Positions 23,430-34,500 of a stretch of 64,000 nucleotides of DNA are shown here, one piece after another; the first letter of the stretch is position 1, and each line of letters opens with the position of its first letter. The notes below the pieces were generated by a model, which saw only the letters and a list, made by a program, of their open reading frames with translations, was not told the DNA's origin and ran no database searches. Made by a program: the position numbers and the translations under genes. The stretch lies in assembly GCA_045637525.1 (NCBI GenBank), contig JAZTZP010000159.1, positions 1 to 64,000 of the forward strand. The letters run 5' to 3'. The DNA comes from JAZTZP01 sp045637525. Lineage in GTDB: Bacteria > Bacillota > Clostridia > UBA1381.

Positions 23430-24626
23430 TTATTTGTTTTTAAAGTATTCTGTGAAAACTTCACCTATCGTCTTAATTCCACGCTCAATCTTCTCTTTAG
23501 TAACAGAAGAATAGTTTAATCTGAACATATTTGACTTTGCAGAAATATCAACAGCAAAGTTACTTCCCGGAACGAATGCCACCTTATTTTCTATACAAAT
23601 ATTAAGAACCTCTTGAACATCCGTATCCTGAGGACAAGAACACCATATAAACAAGCCGCCCTCAGGCTCTGTCCATTTAATCTGCTCCGGAAAATATTTT
23701 TCCATACAATCCAGCATAAAACGGCACTTATCACCGTAAAGCTCACAGCTTTTTTGTATATACTTGTCTATATCATATTTCTTCATAAACTCAACGCACA
23801 TCATCTGCGTAAGTACCGGAGTATGTACGTCATTTACCTGCTTTACAACTTCAATTCTGTCGCATAACTGCTCATTTGCCACAACATATCCGAGACGCAT
23901 ACCCGGAGAAAGTATTTTCGAGAACGAACCGACATATATTACTCTGTCATTTTCGTCCATCGACTTTAAAGTCGGTAAATCTTCACCTGAGAATCTGAGA
24001 TCTCCATAAGGATTATCCTCAAGCACCAAAACATCATATTTTTCCGCAAGCTCAAGTAAACATCTGCGTTTTTCTATGCTCATCGTTGTTCCTGACGGAT
24101 TCTGGAATGTAGGAATTGTATAAATAAGCTTTATTTCATTTTCTTTTAATACTTCTTCTAAAGCCTCCATATTCATTCCGTCACTCTCTACGGGAACGCC
24201 TATAAGCTCAGCCTGATACGAACGAAGCGAATTAAGCGTGCCGATAAAGCTCGGAGCCTCAACAACAACCTTATCACCTTTATTCACCAAAACCTTAGCT
24301 GTAAGGTCAATAGCCTGCTGTGCGCCGGTTGTTACTATCAGCTTGTCGGTTTCTTTTATTGAATTTGCCTTTTCGGCTCTTTGTCTTGCACATTCCTTCA
24401 TCGGCGCATAGCCGTCCGTTGTACCGTATTGCAAAGCACCTGTTGCGTTTGTCATAAGAATTTTTCCGGCAATCTTTGAAAGCTCATCGCCCGGAAATAA
24501 TTCCGATGACGGATTTCCGCCGGCAAGTGATATCATATCAGGCTTTGCCATCAGTTTAAACATTTCACGAATTGCCGATGCTTTTAACGGTTTTACTCTG
24601 TCAGCAAGATATTTTTCTGTATTCAT
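23430..24626 (-). CDS. PLP-dependent aminotransferase (MocR/LysN-like class I/II)
   Basis: This 398-residue fold-type I aminotransferase carries the PLP lysine in VGSFSKILSPGMRLGY near residue 240, IPTFQNPSGTTMS near 170, and LVLEDNPYGDLRF with the cofactor Asp near 210. The N-terminus MFKLMAKPDMISLAGGNPS is typical of the 2-aminoadipate/aromatic aminotransferase-like group found alone in many Firmicutes. Specificity cannot be set by eye. I chose the ATG at 24626; GAGGAA is about 10 nt upstream and the longer in-frame ORF would overlap the end of glnS. It lies 16 nt after glnS in the synthetase operon, so it may link amino acid pools with charging. Confidence 0.87.
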   Translation of the reverse strand: MNTEKYLADRVKPLKASAIREMFKLMAKPDMISLAGGNPSSELFPGDELSKIAGKILMTNATGALQYGTTDGYAPMKECARQRAEKANSIKETDKLIVTTGAQQAIDLTAKVLVNKGDKVVVEAPSFIGTLNSLRSYQAELIGVPVESDGMNMEALEEVLKENEIKLIYTIPTFQNPSGTTMSIEKRRCLLELAEKYDVLVLEDNPYGDLRFSGEDLPTLKSMDENDRVIYVGSFSKILSPGMRLGYVVANEQLCDRIEVVKQVNDVHTPVLTQMMCVEFMKKYDIDKYIQKSCELYGDKCRFMLDCMEKYFPEQIKWTEPEGGLFIWCSCPQDTDVQEVLNICIENKVAFVPGSNFAVDISAKSNMFRLNYSSVTKEKIERGIKTIGEVFTEYFKNK

Positions 24627-24642
24627 TAAAACACATTCCTCT

Positions 24643-26310
24643 CTATTTATTAACTTTTGCCCATGAATCTTTAAGGGCAACTGTTCTGTTAAATACTGTT
24701 TTTTCGCTTGTCGAATCCGGATCAACGCAGAAATATCCGAGTCGCATAAACTGGAATTTGTCGCCCGGCTTAAGAGATGTTATTCCGTCCTCAAGCTTTG
24801 CGTTTTCAATAACAACCTTTGAATCAGGATTCAGGTTTTCCGTAAAATCTCCGACCTTGCTTTCGTCTGAAGGATTTTCAACATTAAATAATCTGTCATA
24901 CAAACGAACCTCAATATCAACGGAGTTCTTAACTCCAACCCAGTGAATAGTACCTCTTACTTTTCTGCCATCCGGTGTTTGTCCGCCCTTTGACTCCGGA
25001 TCATAAGTACAATGAATAAGAGTTACTTCTCCATTTTCATCTGTTTCATAGCCTGTGCATGTCACGTAATACGCACCTTTTAATCTTACTTCATTGCCCG
25101 GTGCAAGTCTGAAATACTTTTTCGGCGGATCTATCATGAAATCATCCTGCTCGATATATATTTCTTTTGAAAACTTAACAATTCTTGACCCCATAGAAGG
25201 ATCTTCAGGATTATATTCAACCTCTATATCCTCAACAAGATCATCAGGATAGTTGTCAATCACTATCTTAAGCGGTCTGAGCACTGCCATTGCACGAGGA
25301 GCTTTTTTATTTAAATCTTCTCTTACACAATGCTCTAAAAGGTTCATATCAACAACACTGTTAGCTTTTGCAACGCCAATTCTGTCACAAAAATCCTTTA
25401 TCGCTTCAGGAGTGTATCCTCTTCTTCTCATTCCGCATAATGTAGACATTCTCGGATCGTCCCAACCTGTTACAATATTGTCTTTAACAAGCTTTAAGCA
25501 TTTTCTCTTACTTGTAAGAGTATAATTAAGATTAAGTCTTGCAAACTCAATCTGACGTGACGGTCTTTCAAAGTCAAGCTCTTTTAAAAACCAGTCATAA
25601 AGCGGACGATGATCCTCAAATTCCAATGAACAAAGCGAATGTGACACACCTTCAATCGTATCCGATAAAGGATGTGCAAAATCATACATCGGATACACAA
25701 TCCACTTATCACCTGTTCTGTGATGATGAGCTCTTAAAATTCTGTAAATTACAGGATCTCTCATATTGAGATTCGGAGACGCCATATCAATCTTTGCTCT
25801 TAAAACCTTCGCTCCGTCAGGGAACTCTCCGTTTGTCATTCTCTCAAATAAGTCAAGATTTTCTTCAATACTTCTTTCGCGGTACGGACTGTTTTTGCCC
25901 GGCTCGCGCAAAGTTCCTCTATACTCCCTTATTTCATCAGCAGACAAATCACACACATACGCCTTGCCCTTTTTAATAAGCTGAACCGCACAATCATATA
26001 TTGAGTCAAAATAATCAGAAGCAAAGAAAATCTTGTCCCACTTAAATCCGAGCCATTCAATATCCTCTTTAATCGCGTCAACATATTCAACATCTTCTTT
26101 TGTCGGATTTGTATCATCAAGTCTTAAATTACAGGTTCCCTTGTATTTTTCAGATGTTCCGAAATCTATGCATATAGCCTTAGCGTGTCCTATATGAAGA
26201 TATCCGTTAGGCTCCGGCGGAAAACGTGTTTGTACCGCTTCATACACACCCTCACTAAGATCTTTGTCTATCGCTTCATGAATAAAATTAGTACTTCTTT
26301 CAAGCTCCAT
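24643..26310 (-). CDS. glnS: glutaminyl-tRNA synthetase
   Basis: The enzyme charges tRNA-Gln directly with glutamine. This 555-residue class I enzyme has FPPEPNGYLHIGHAK at residues 30-44, NLRLDDTNP at 61-69, the GlnRS-specific AHHHRTGDKW and FARLNLNYT blocks, and GWDDPRM with MRRRGYTPEAI. The C-terminal beta-barrel anticodon domain is complete. The KMSKS-equivalent reads LTSKRK at 265-270, with Thr where most bacterial GlnRS have Met. Many Firmicutes lack GlnRS and use GatCAB, so its presence is notable. I chose the ATG at 26310 because GAGGTG lies 6 nt upstream. It starts 10 nt after gltX. Confidence 0.95.
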   Translation of the reverse strand: MELERSTNFIHEAIDKDLSEGVYEAVQTRFPPEPNGYLHIGHAKAICIDFGTSEKYKGTCNLRLDDTNPTKEDVEYVDAIKEDIEWLGFKWDKIFFASDYFDSIYDCAVQLIKKGKAYVCDLSADEIREYRGTLREPGKNSPYRERSIEENLDLFERMTNGEFPDGAKVLRAKIDMASPNLNMRDPVIYRILRAHHHRTGDKWIVYPMYDFAHPLSDTIEGVSHSLCSLEFEDHRPLYDWFLKELDFERPSRQIEFARLNLNYTLTSKRKCLKLVKDNIVTGWDDPRMSTLCGMRRRGYTPEAIKDFCDRIGVAKANSVVDMNLLEHCVREDLNKKAPRAMAVLRPLKIVIDNYPDDLVEDIEVEYNPEDPSMGSRIVKFSKEIYIEQDDFMIDPPKKYFRLAPGNEVRLKGAYYVTCTGYETDENGEVTLIHCTYDPESKGGQTPDGRKVRGTIHWVGVKNSVDIEVRLYDRLFNVENPSDESKVGDFTENLNPDSKVVIENAKLEDGITSLKPGDKFQFMRLGYFCVDPDSTSEKTVFNRTVALKDSWAKVNK

Positions 26311-26320
26311 TTTCCACACC

Positions 26321-27985
26321 TCATATATCTTTCTTTAAAATTTCGATTGCTTCATTCATACGGCTATTTACCTTTTCTTCACCGAGAACTTGCATAATCT
26401 CATACAAATCCGGTGAATTTTTTCTTCCGGTTACCGCAACTCTTATTACTGAGCTGACATCTCCCACATGTCCTCTGAAATCCTCCGGATTCTTTTTATA
26501 AAGCTTCGGCGTTTTTGCATATCCGAGACTTTCAGACATTTCGCGAACAGCCGGGAACCATTCCTCCGCAGTTCCTGCATGATTATAAATCTTAATATAA
26601 TTCTCAAGAATTTCAATCATCTGTTCATTTGAAAGATTTTCAGGGAAATCACGTTTTCTGTCCCATACACTGTCAAAGAAATATTCCGAGTACGCCGGAG
26701 ACTCGTCCCATTTAATCATCTCTTTTCTCGGTTTTTCGTTTTCTCTTTCTATTCCGAATACTGCCTTTGAATATTCAGGCTCTGAGCTGATTGTATTATA
26801 AAAATCCTTGTTATATTCATTACTCCATGCTAAAACTTCAGAATATACAGTCTCTTTACTGAGTGTTGATATATAATTTTTGCTTATGTCATTAAGCTTT
26901 ACGAGGTCAAACAAAGCCCCTGCTTTACTCATCTTTGACAACGAAAATTCAAACTCAAGATTATCAGCCGTCGGATTTTGGGCACGCCATTCCTCATAAT
27001 TGGAATTTGCAAGAGTCAGCAGGTATTCAATAACCGAGCCTGCCGGATAACCTGTTTCCGAATAATATGTTACAGCAGCTTCAGGGTCTTTTCTCTTTGA
27101 AAGCTTTCTCTTTCCGCCGTTTTCTTCCTTCATTATCGGTGAAATGTGAGAGTATCTCGGCTGTTCAAATCCCAACACTTCAAAAAACTGCACATGAATA
27201 GGTACTGAGGAAATCCATTCATCCCCTCTTATAACGTCAGTTGTTCCCATCAAATGATCATCAACAGCATGAGCAAAATGATATGTCGGTATTCCGTCGC
27301 TCTTTAAAATTACAACGTCTTGTATATTTTCAGGCATCTCAATCTCGCCCTTTATTCCGTCAACAAACTTAATGCGGTTTTCTTCTTTTCCGGGTGACTT
27401 TAATCTTATAACATAAGTCATTCCCTTTTCTATAAGCTCCTTAGCCTTTTCATAAGTAATATCGCGGTATTTTGCAAATTCTCCGTAACAGCCGGGATTA
27501 AGCTTCTTTTCTTCCTGTACCGCGCGGATTTCATTAAGCTCCTCTTCTGTCATAAAACAGGGGTATGCAAGTCCTCTTTCAACAAGAGACTTCGCATAGC
27601 AGGCATATATCTCACGTCTTTTACTCTGAATATACGGTCCGTATTCACCTATGCTTTCAGTTTCAGATAACATTCCCTCATCAAAAGTAACACCGAATTT
27701 TTTAAGACCGTCTACTATAAGCGTTACTCCGTTTTCTATTTCACGCTTTTTATCGGTGTCTTCTATACGAAGAAAAAACACTCCGTTTGTTACCTTTGCC
27801 GCTCTGCTGCTGACAAACGCCGCAAACAAACCTCCTATATGCAAAAAGCCCGTAGGACTCGGAGCAAATCGTGTAACAACAGCTCCTGCCGGTAAATTTC
27901 TTTTCGGATATTTATTCTCATAATACTCCGGAGTTTTATCTGTATCACCAAACAATAACTCCGCCAATAACTTATTATCTGACAT
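26321..27985 (-). CDS. gltX: glutamyl-tRNA synthetase
   Basis: The enzyme charges tRNA-Glu. The 554-residue protein has an N-terminal extension of about 35 residues before the catalytic block RFAPSPTGFLHIGGL (40-54, HIGG as HIGH), FLRIEDTDKKRE, and KLSKRKD at 294-300 as KMSKS. It lacks the usual SKRHG version and has a long C-terminal helical anticodon domain, as in the clostridial 550-residue subtype. The sequence alone does not show whether it also mischarges tRNA-Gln. AAAGG lies about 10 nt before the ATG. It is the first gene of the operon gltX, glnS, aminotransferase, trpS, tagO. Confidence 0.95.
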   Translation of the reverse strand: MSDNKLLAELLFGDTDKTPEYYENKYPKRNLPAGAVVTRFAPSPTGFLHIGGLFAAFVSSRAAKVTNGVFFLRIEDTDKKREIENGVTLIVDGLKKFGVTFDEGMLSETESIGEYGPYIQSKRREIYACYAKSLVERGLAYPCFMTEEELNEIRAVQEEKKLNPGCYGEFAKYRDITYEKAKELIEKGMTYVIRLKSPGKEENRIKFVDGIKGEIEMPENIQDVVILKSDGIPTYHFAHAVDDHLMGTTDVIRGDEWISSVPIHVQFFEVLGFEQPRYSHISPIMKEENGGKRKLSKRKDPEAAVTYYSETGYPAGSVIEYLLTLANSNYEEWRAQNPTADNLEFEFSLSKMSKAGALFDLVKLNDISKNYISTLSKETVYSEVLAWSNEYNKDFYNTISSEPEYSKAVFGIERENEKPRKEMIKWDESPAYSEYFFDSVWDRKRDFPENLSNEQMIEILENYIKIYNHAGTAEEWFPAVREMSESLGYAKTPKLYKKNPEDFRGHVGDVSSVIRVAVTGRKNSPDLYEIMQVLGEEKVNSRMNEAIEILKKDI

Positions 27986-28023
27986 AAACTCTCAACCTTT
28001 CTTTTGTAGATTACACAAATTCT

Positions 28024-28052
28024 ATTATACTCTATTTTAGCAAAAATATCAA
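28024..28052 (-). promoter_or_regulatory. sigma-A promoter of the gltX operon
   Basis: On the reverse strand TTGATA (28047-28052), 17 bp, TATAAT (28024-28029). The start site would be about 30 bp before the gltX ATG. The leader is too short for a T-box. Confidence 0.8.
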
Positions 28053-28110
28053 GTGATTTCAAGTATTTTTTTAAATTTTTGCAAGAATTTAATAAAATTT
28101 TCATATAAAG

Positions 28111-28139
28111 TTGAACATATAAGGAAAATATGCTATACT
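28111..28139 (+). promoter_or_regulatory. sigma-A promoter of the AEC transporter gene
   Basis: TTGAAC (28111-28116), 17 bp, TATACT (28134-28139), about 28 bp before the start codon. It is divergent to the gltX promoter. Confidence 0.75.
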
Positions 28140-28173
28140 GTAACACATAAATGAAAAAAATAGAGGGATAAAA

Positions 28174-29094
28174 ATGTTTAATAATATTATAACAGTCGCA
28201 TCTCAGGTAGTAATTTTGTTTATTTTAATCGCAGTTGGTTTTACTTGCGGTAAAACCGGGCTATTAAAGAATTCATCAATAAACGGAATGGCAAATCTTA
28301 TTCTCTATATCGTCACGCCGGCGGTGATTATAAATTCATTCACAATAGAATTTCAACCTGAAAAATTCAGGTATCTTATAATTACAGCCGTACTGACAGG
28401 CATTATTCACGTCATAGGTATAATTTTTGTAAAATTTTTTATTAAAACACCTGATATTACAAAAAACAGTGTAATGAAATTTTCTGCAGTTTTTTCAAAC
28501 TGCGGTTATATGGCAATCCCTCTTCAGAGTGCACTCCTCGGAAATGACGGAGTATTTTACGGTTCAATGTACATAGCTATGCATAACGTTGTCATGTGGA
28601 CATGGGGTTGCAGAGCAATGAGCCCGGAGGTAAAAACCTCTGCAAAGCAGATTATATTAAATCCGGGAATTATAAGCATCATTATAGGTATTTTACTGTT
28701 TGTTTCACCGGTAAAGCTACCAAATGTTATCGCCTCACCAATCGGGCATCTTGCCGCCTTAAATACACCGATACCGATGATTATAACAGGCTACCATCTT
28801 TCACACTCTGAAATTAAATTAAAAGACATTCAGGAATATATCCCTCTGCTGTACAGACTTATTATCTGTCCTGTTATACTGATTTTTATACTGTTTATCA
28901 CAGGAATACGCGGCACTGTCGCAATAAGCTGTATAATAGCCGCAAGCGCCCCGGTTGCAGCAGCGGTAAGTATGTTTTCCGAAAAATACGACAGAGATAC
29001 TTCGCTTTCAGCAAAGCTTGTTTCCGTTTCAACACTTCTTTCAATAATCACAATGTCCGTTATAGTAGGAATTGCACAGTCACTTTTAGTATAA
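28174..29094 (+). CDS. AEC family transporter (auxin efflux carrier-like)
   Basis: This 306-residue integral membrane protein has about ten hydrophobic helices in two five-helix halves, as in AEC carriers such as the malate permease MleP. Family features are GKTGLLKNSSINGMANLILYIVTPAVI near the N-terminus, the SNCGYMAIPLQSALLG block in the middle, and NTPIPMIITGYHLS near residue 200. Substrates in this family include malate, malonate and other organic anions; none can be assigned. AGAGGG lies about 6 nt upstream of the ATG. It stands alone between its own promoter and a strong bidirectional terminator. Confidence 0.87.
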   Translation: MFNNIITVASQVVILFILIAVGFTCGKTGLLKNSSINGMANLILYIVTPAVIINSFTIEFQPEKFRYLIITAVLTGIIHVIGIIFVKFFIKTPDITKNSVMKFSAVFSNCGYMAIPLQSALLGNDGVFYGSMYIAMHNVVMWTWGCRAMSPEVKTSAKQIILNPGIISIIIGILLFVSPVKLPNVIASPIGHLAALNTPIPMIITGYHLSHSEIKLKDIQEYIPLLYRLIICPVILIFILFITGIRGTVAISCIIAASAPVAAAVSMFSEKYDRDTSLSAKLVSVSTLLSIITMSVIVGIAQSLLV

Positions 29095-29142
29095 AAAAAG
29101 AGCTTTGGAAACTGATCTTTCATTTCCAAAGCTCTTTTTTTT
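29093..29142. terminator. strong bidirectional terminator
   Basis: Positions 29093-29111 and 29123-29141 form a perfect 19-bp stem (core GAGCTTTGGAAA) with an 11-nt loop and A- and T-runs on both sides. It ends the AEC transcript and the convergent GH97 transcript; the GH97 stop codon lies inside the T-run. Confidence 0.92.
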
Positions 29143-31513
29143 AACCGATACTTCTAAAAATCATTGTTGCCGCTTCGCCTCTTGTAATATTGTTTTGCGG
29201 TCTGAATGTATTATCCTCATAGCCCATAATAATACCATTTTTCACGCAGGCATCAATATACGACATTGCATATGCCGATATTTGCTCTTTATCAGCAAAA
29301 CCTGATACATCATTGCCGGATAAACCTTTTTGCCTGCCTATTATCGTCGCGGCTTCCTCGCGTAAAACCGGAGCATCCGGTGCAAATTCAAATTCGTTTA
29401 TGCCATTAATAATATTATTCACAGCCCCCGTGTAAATATAATTCTTTGCAAAGGTATTCAAAGAGTCCGTAAACTTCGGTACACCTTCACTGATTTCAAT
29501 CCCATACGCTGAAAGCATCATTATAACAAACTCAGCCCTTGTTATCGGTTTGTCCGGCTCGAAATCACCATAAAAATAATTATCAAGCCTTTGAGAATCA
29601 AGAAGTTCCTTCACAAACTCATAGCACCAGTGTTCATTAATATCCCTCAGATACTCACCCTGCCATGGATAAATTTTAAGTGCAGTTCCGCCACGGAACT
29701 GATTTGCTACCGTGATAACATCATTTCTTTCAACAGCCTGAACACGTTTTTTTACACCATCACTACCGTCATAATATATTTCGCACATATATTTTCCATC
29801 AGACAGAAAAGTGAGCCTGATATCCTCAGTCAGCTGTTCATTGCATATTGAACCTATATAATATATTCCGTCTTTTTCACGCAGCATAGTCACAAACATT
29901 CCGGGCACTCCGGAAATAAGTTCAGATCTATCCCATGATGTCGGTATATTTTTAAACAAATCATACGCAACACTGCTTCTGTATATTTCGGGTTTATCAG
30001 ATAATATCTGTATACCGGACTCAAATACTATCGGCAATGCACATCTGTGACCGTCGGTCTGAAAATCTTTCCCCATATCGGTAGAAAGTGCCGGAGTATA
30101 ATCCATTGGTCCTGCAACATTTCGGGTAAATGGCAGTATACAGTTATGATCAGCAGTCGCTCCCCAGCCGTCACCGCTTATAAAATGTTCAGTGCCCTGT
30201 ACGGCCTCTCTTGTTAAAACATTCGGATATGTCCTTCGCTCGCCTGTCGGTTTCGCACAACCATGATAATTTACCATGAGTTTTCTGTCTGCACATTCTT
30301 TTGTAAAGACATCCATAAGAGTAAGCATCTCCTGTGTCTCACTATCAAAAAAATCAAGCTTCACACCTTTTATTCCCAATTCCGCCCATTCGTCAAGTCT
30401 CAGACGTTCTTCAGGAGTATCAAGATCCCACCACGTAGACCATACCCATATGCCGATGTTCTTTTTGTTTGCATATGAAATTACATCGCTTACCCAATCA
30501 TATATTCCTTCATATCCTCTTCTTCCGTATTCATCGTGTGCTTTTGATGGCTGCCACCCTTCATCGAGAAGTATATATTTCCATCCCATCTCTGATGCAA
30601 AATCAATGTATTTTTTATACGTTTCAGGATCATCAGTCGGATCTCCGTTATACCAACTCCACGCACCTGCACCGGGAATAATCCATGAAGTATCCTCAAT
30701 TACACAAGGCGGGTTTAAATTTTCAGGCATCTGAGTATTTGCTATTGCATCTGCATCGCCAATAACAATTACTCTCCAAGGTGATACAAAATCACTTCCG
30801 GTATATACATTTGTTGTCTGCTTTGGCTCAAATATAAGTTTCATCCTTCCTGAACCGTCAGAATTAAGGGCACTTCCACAATAACTGCCGTTTAAATCAG
30901 CTTCAAGTATAAGTGTATATAAATCAGGAGCATTCCACACAAGAAACGGCATTGCGTATGTGCCTGCAAGTGAGTTAATTTCACCGGTTTTATAAAGATT
31001 TTCATATGCCCGTTCATACTCCATAAAACTTGCAGTCAAATCTTTGCTGAAGGTAAAATCAGTAGTTTCCCGTATTACTTCCGAATCATTTCTGAGTCCG
31101 TAACGAAATGCCGCCCCGTCATTATAGGCTCTTATATAAAAATCCATTTCTGACTCATTTTTACTAAAAGTCAGCTTTAACTCACTGCAGTTATTTTCAT
31201 AAACAGCAGCCTTTCCTGCCGTCATAGTATAGGTCTCATTAATCTCTGTCGACTGAGCACCTACAAACTCAAGCTCAGAAGAAAAATCGGCATCAGTAGT
31301 TATAATTCCGGCAGTTGATTCCTTCACAACTTCATTTCCATCACATAAAACTTTGTATTTTAAATCACCGTTATCAAGACGCACCAACATCTCTATTCTG
31401 CCATCCGGCGATTTAACCGACCAATATTCTGCCTGAGCATCCGCAACTATAAACTCTACGCTCAGAGAAAAACAAATTATGAGCAACATCAGCGCTATTC
31501 TTCTGAATATCAT
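29141..31513 (-). CDS. secreted GH97 glycoside hydrolase with C-terminal SLH domains
   Basis: This 790-residue surface enzyme has a signal peptide (about residues 1-28, ending ADAQA). The GH97 N-domain follows (KSPDGRIEMLVRL), then the barrel with SWIIPGAGAWSWYNG near 276-290, GIKGVKLDFFDSETQ at 380-394, NYHGCAKPTGERRTYPN at 415-431 and TREAVQGTEHF at 434-444. Asp387 in KLDFFD, with Glu442, suggests the retaining alpha-galactosidase type rather than inverting SusB; this is inference. Three SLH repeats fill about residues 635-790 (NITRGEAATMIFRSIG end) and should tether it to the wall. AAAGG lies 10 nt before the ATG. It follows the GLUG-SLH gene by 53 nt with no terminator between. Confidence 0.88.
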   Translation of the reverse strand: MIFRRIALMLLIICFSLSVEFIVADAQAEYWSVKSPDGRIEMLVRLDNGDLKYKVLCDGNEVVKESTAGIITTDADFSSELEFVGAQSTEINETYTMTAGKAAVYENNCSELKLTFSKNESEMDFYIRAYNDGAAFRYGLRNDSEVIRETTDFTFSKDLTASFMEYERAYENLYKTGEINSLAGTYAMPFLVWNAPDLYTLILEADLNGSYCGSALNSDGSGRMKLIFEPKQTTNVYTGSDFVSPWRVIVIGDADAIANTQMPENLNPPCVIEDTSWIIPGAGAWSWYNGDPTDDPETYKKYIDFASEMGWKYILLDEGWQPSKAHDEYGRRGYEGIYDWVSDVISYANKKNIGIWVWSTWWDLDTPEERLRLDEWAELGIKGVKLDFFDSETQEMLTLMDVFTKECADRKLMVNYHGCAKPTGERRTYPNVLTREAVQGTEHFISGDGWGATADHNCILPFTRNVAGPMDYTPALSTDMGKDFQTDGHRCALPIVFESGIQILSDKPEIYRSSVAYDLFKNIPTSWDRSELISGVPGMFVTMLREKDGIYYIGSICNEQLTEDIRLTFLSDGKYMCEIYYDGSDGVKKRVQAVERNDVITVANQFRGGTALKIYPWQGEYLRDINEHWCYEFVKELLDSQRLDNYFYGDFEPDKPITRAEFVIMMLSAYGIEISEGVPKFTDSLNTFAKNYIYTGAVNNIINGINEFEFAPDAPVLREEAATIIGRQKGLSGNDVSGFADKEQISAYAMSYIDACVKNGIIMGYEDNTFRPQNNITRGEAATMIFRSIG

Positions 31514-31566
31514 TTGTCCACAACCTTTCGTTAATTAATATTCACAAATAAATTTTTATACCTGAA

Positions 31567-34500
31567 TTATTTATGCAGTATTCTTTGTATAATGGTTGCC
31601 GCTTCAGCTCTTGTAAGCGACTGACCCGGAGCAAATGTAGAATCCGGCATGCCTGTTATAATACCCATTTTAACAGTTGTTTCTACATCTTTCTTTGCCC
31701 ACTCCGGTATATCTGCTTCATCTGCAAATGGTTCAACAGACTGTGTATCGTCAAAAGATACTTTTGTCATACCTGCAATTAACACAGCTGCCTCCGCTCT
31801 TGTAATCGCATCGTCTACACCGAATATTGAATCATTATTCTGAATATTTATTGTCAGGTTCTTCGCAAATGCAGTATTTATATATTTTGCCGCCCAGCTT
31901 GAATTTGCATCCGCATACGGTGAAGATGTGTTATTTATCGGTGTCTTTGTTGTTTCAACCAGCAGTTTTAAAAATTCGCCTTTTGTTACAGCATTCTCAG
32001 GACGATATGTATTATCCTCATAACCGTTTACAATCTTTAACTCAACAAGTTCATTTATTGTTGCTTCAGCCCAATGCCCGGCTATATCGATAATCCCGGC
32101 TGAAGTCTTATCAATTATTTCGTCAAGCGGATCTTTTGCCTCAACCCACTTACCGCCATACCGATTATTTATATACGGCAATTGACCGGGCGTGTATGTA
32201 AACGCAGCCCCTAAAGGACTTAAACTTGTTAAATTTTTCAGTGTTTCCTGTGAAACTGCATTAATTCCGTCAGCGCTACCTTCAATTACCGCACTAAGAC
32301 TATCCTCTTCCTGTCCGGTTTCTGATTCAGTAGTTATTGTACTGTAATAGCAATTCTCAAAAGTTCCGCCTTCATTTTTATAGGCAAAGCCTCCCACGTT
32401 TGATCCGTAATCTGCATTATATATATAAGAATTTTTTATCGTCGCATAATTTTCACCTACAAATCCGCCCGCTTTATTGCTATAAATTTCTCCGGTAATG
32501 ACAAAGCAGTTTTCTATTAATGCATTATTATCGTTCTTTCCGACAAAGCCACCTACAGACGAATCTTCGTTGATTGACCCTACTACAACCCCGGAATTCC
32601 GTATAATTGAATTATTGTTTACTGCAGCCCCACCACTCAGATATTCGCGCGGTTCGTATAATGACAAAGAAGAACTGCAATACAATGAATTTTCAATCAA
32701 ACTATTATTGATATTACTTACAACTATTCCACTACCAACGTGCTTATTTCCGCTCGAAACACTGTTTCGTATTATACCTCCATCATTTATCAATACAATC
32801 GGACCTTCAAGATTTTCTGCATATTCAATTATTCCGCAATTCTTTTTAATCGGAACTGTATAGCTTAAATTACCGATATATCCTTTCTCACCTAAATATG
32901 CGACTAAATTGCACTTACTTGCATTTCCGTCTATACTGCCCTCGAAAGGATTCTCTGCAGTTCCAAGCAGTATATTATCAGAAAATTCGGACGAACCGCA
33001 GATACTGTAAAAATATCTGTTCCCTGTATTATTTAAACTTAATTTTCCTTTACGCCCCCATTCATCTGAACTTCTTATAATGAAAGGATTTGCTCGTGTT
33101 CCTGTTCCTGACACCGGTATTAATTCCGGCTCCGAATCCACAATATTCCATGTATTTACAAAATCCCATCCTGCAAAGGTTGACTGAATTTTAAGTGCAC
33201 TTTCCGATACTCCGAACTGCTCTGTCTCGTCAGTTCCTATGCCCCTTTGAGTTTGCGCCTTGTCCGCGTTAAAATAGCTTCCGGAAACATCTCCTGTTTC
33301 AATGATAGTTCCCACTATTCCACCAACAGAATCTTCATAAATATACGATGAAGAATACGAATTTTCGATTTTACCACCGTAAAGTCTTCCGGCTATTCCT
33401 CCGACTTCGCTTTTCCCGATGATAGTCGCTTTTACAGCACAATTAGTAATTTCACCCTGCGAATTATCACCTGCAATTCCGCCTACTGCTCTGTCCGCAC
33501 TTGTGATTGAACCGGAAAATACGCATTGTTTTATCGTTCCATGATTATTATATCCCGTTATACCGCCAATTCCGGATGAACTTCCGTATAATGTACCTTG
33601 AACACTGCAATTTTCGATAACTCCATATACATTTTCACCGGCAATTCCACCTAAATCTTTTCCGCTTCGTATATTAATCCCGGTGATATGACAATTTAAT
33701 ATTCTACCCATATTTTTTCCGGCAATTCCACCTGTAATTTCAAAACTGTTCGTCTGCGATTCACACTTAATATTCAGATTTAATACAACACCTCCGGCGC
33801 CTATAACACCAAAAATTCCATTCACTGCTTTATTTTGAAGTTTAGGATATGTTATACCGTAACCGCCGCCATCAAAAATACCATTAAACGGCGCATCGTC
33901 ATTACCAATAGCATTAAAGTATGTCACTGTGTCAAATACAATATTGTCAGTCAGCTGAAAATATGTATTCTTACCCTTTTCTCCACATCCGAGAACTCTT
34001 AAATGTTCAAAATCCTCAGCATCTTTTATTTTATACGGCGAATCCACCGTACCGTTTCCGGCGCAACATCTCAATTTCGGCATTGACATACTCTTAGTCA
34101 AAATCCATTTACTTTCAAAATCAAATCCGTCAAAAGAATACCGATTATTCCACTCAGACTTTGAAAGAATTCTGACCGGATCCGATCCTTCTCCAACTCC
34201 CTTCAAATCATTATTTTCAAATCCATAGCAATTTGTAATTGTTCCAAGCTCATTAACCGCTGCTAAAATTCCTATTTTACCTGAAAAAAATCCGGTTTCA
34301 GAAACTACTGCACATGAATTACTGATTATTGCATTTTCATTACATCCCACTATTCCTCCTGCATATCTTACAGATTCATTAGTGCTATCAGCTTCCTCGA
34401 AATCAATTTCAGCTGCACAGTTACTCACCGTTCCTTTATTTACTCCTGCAATACCTCCGACATATTTTACATTTACGCGTACTGATTTAGCTTTCACAAA

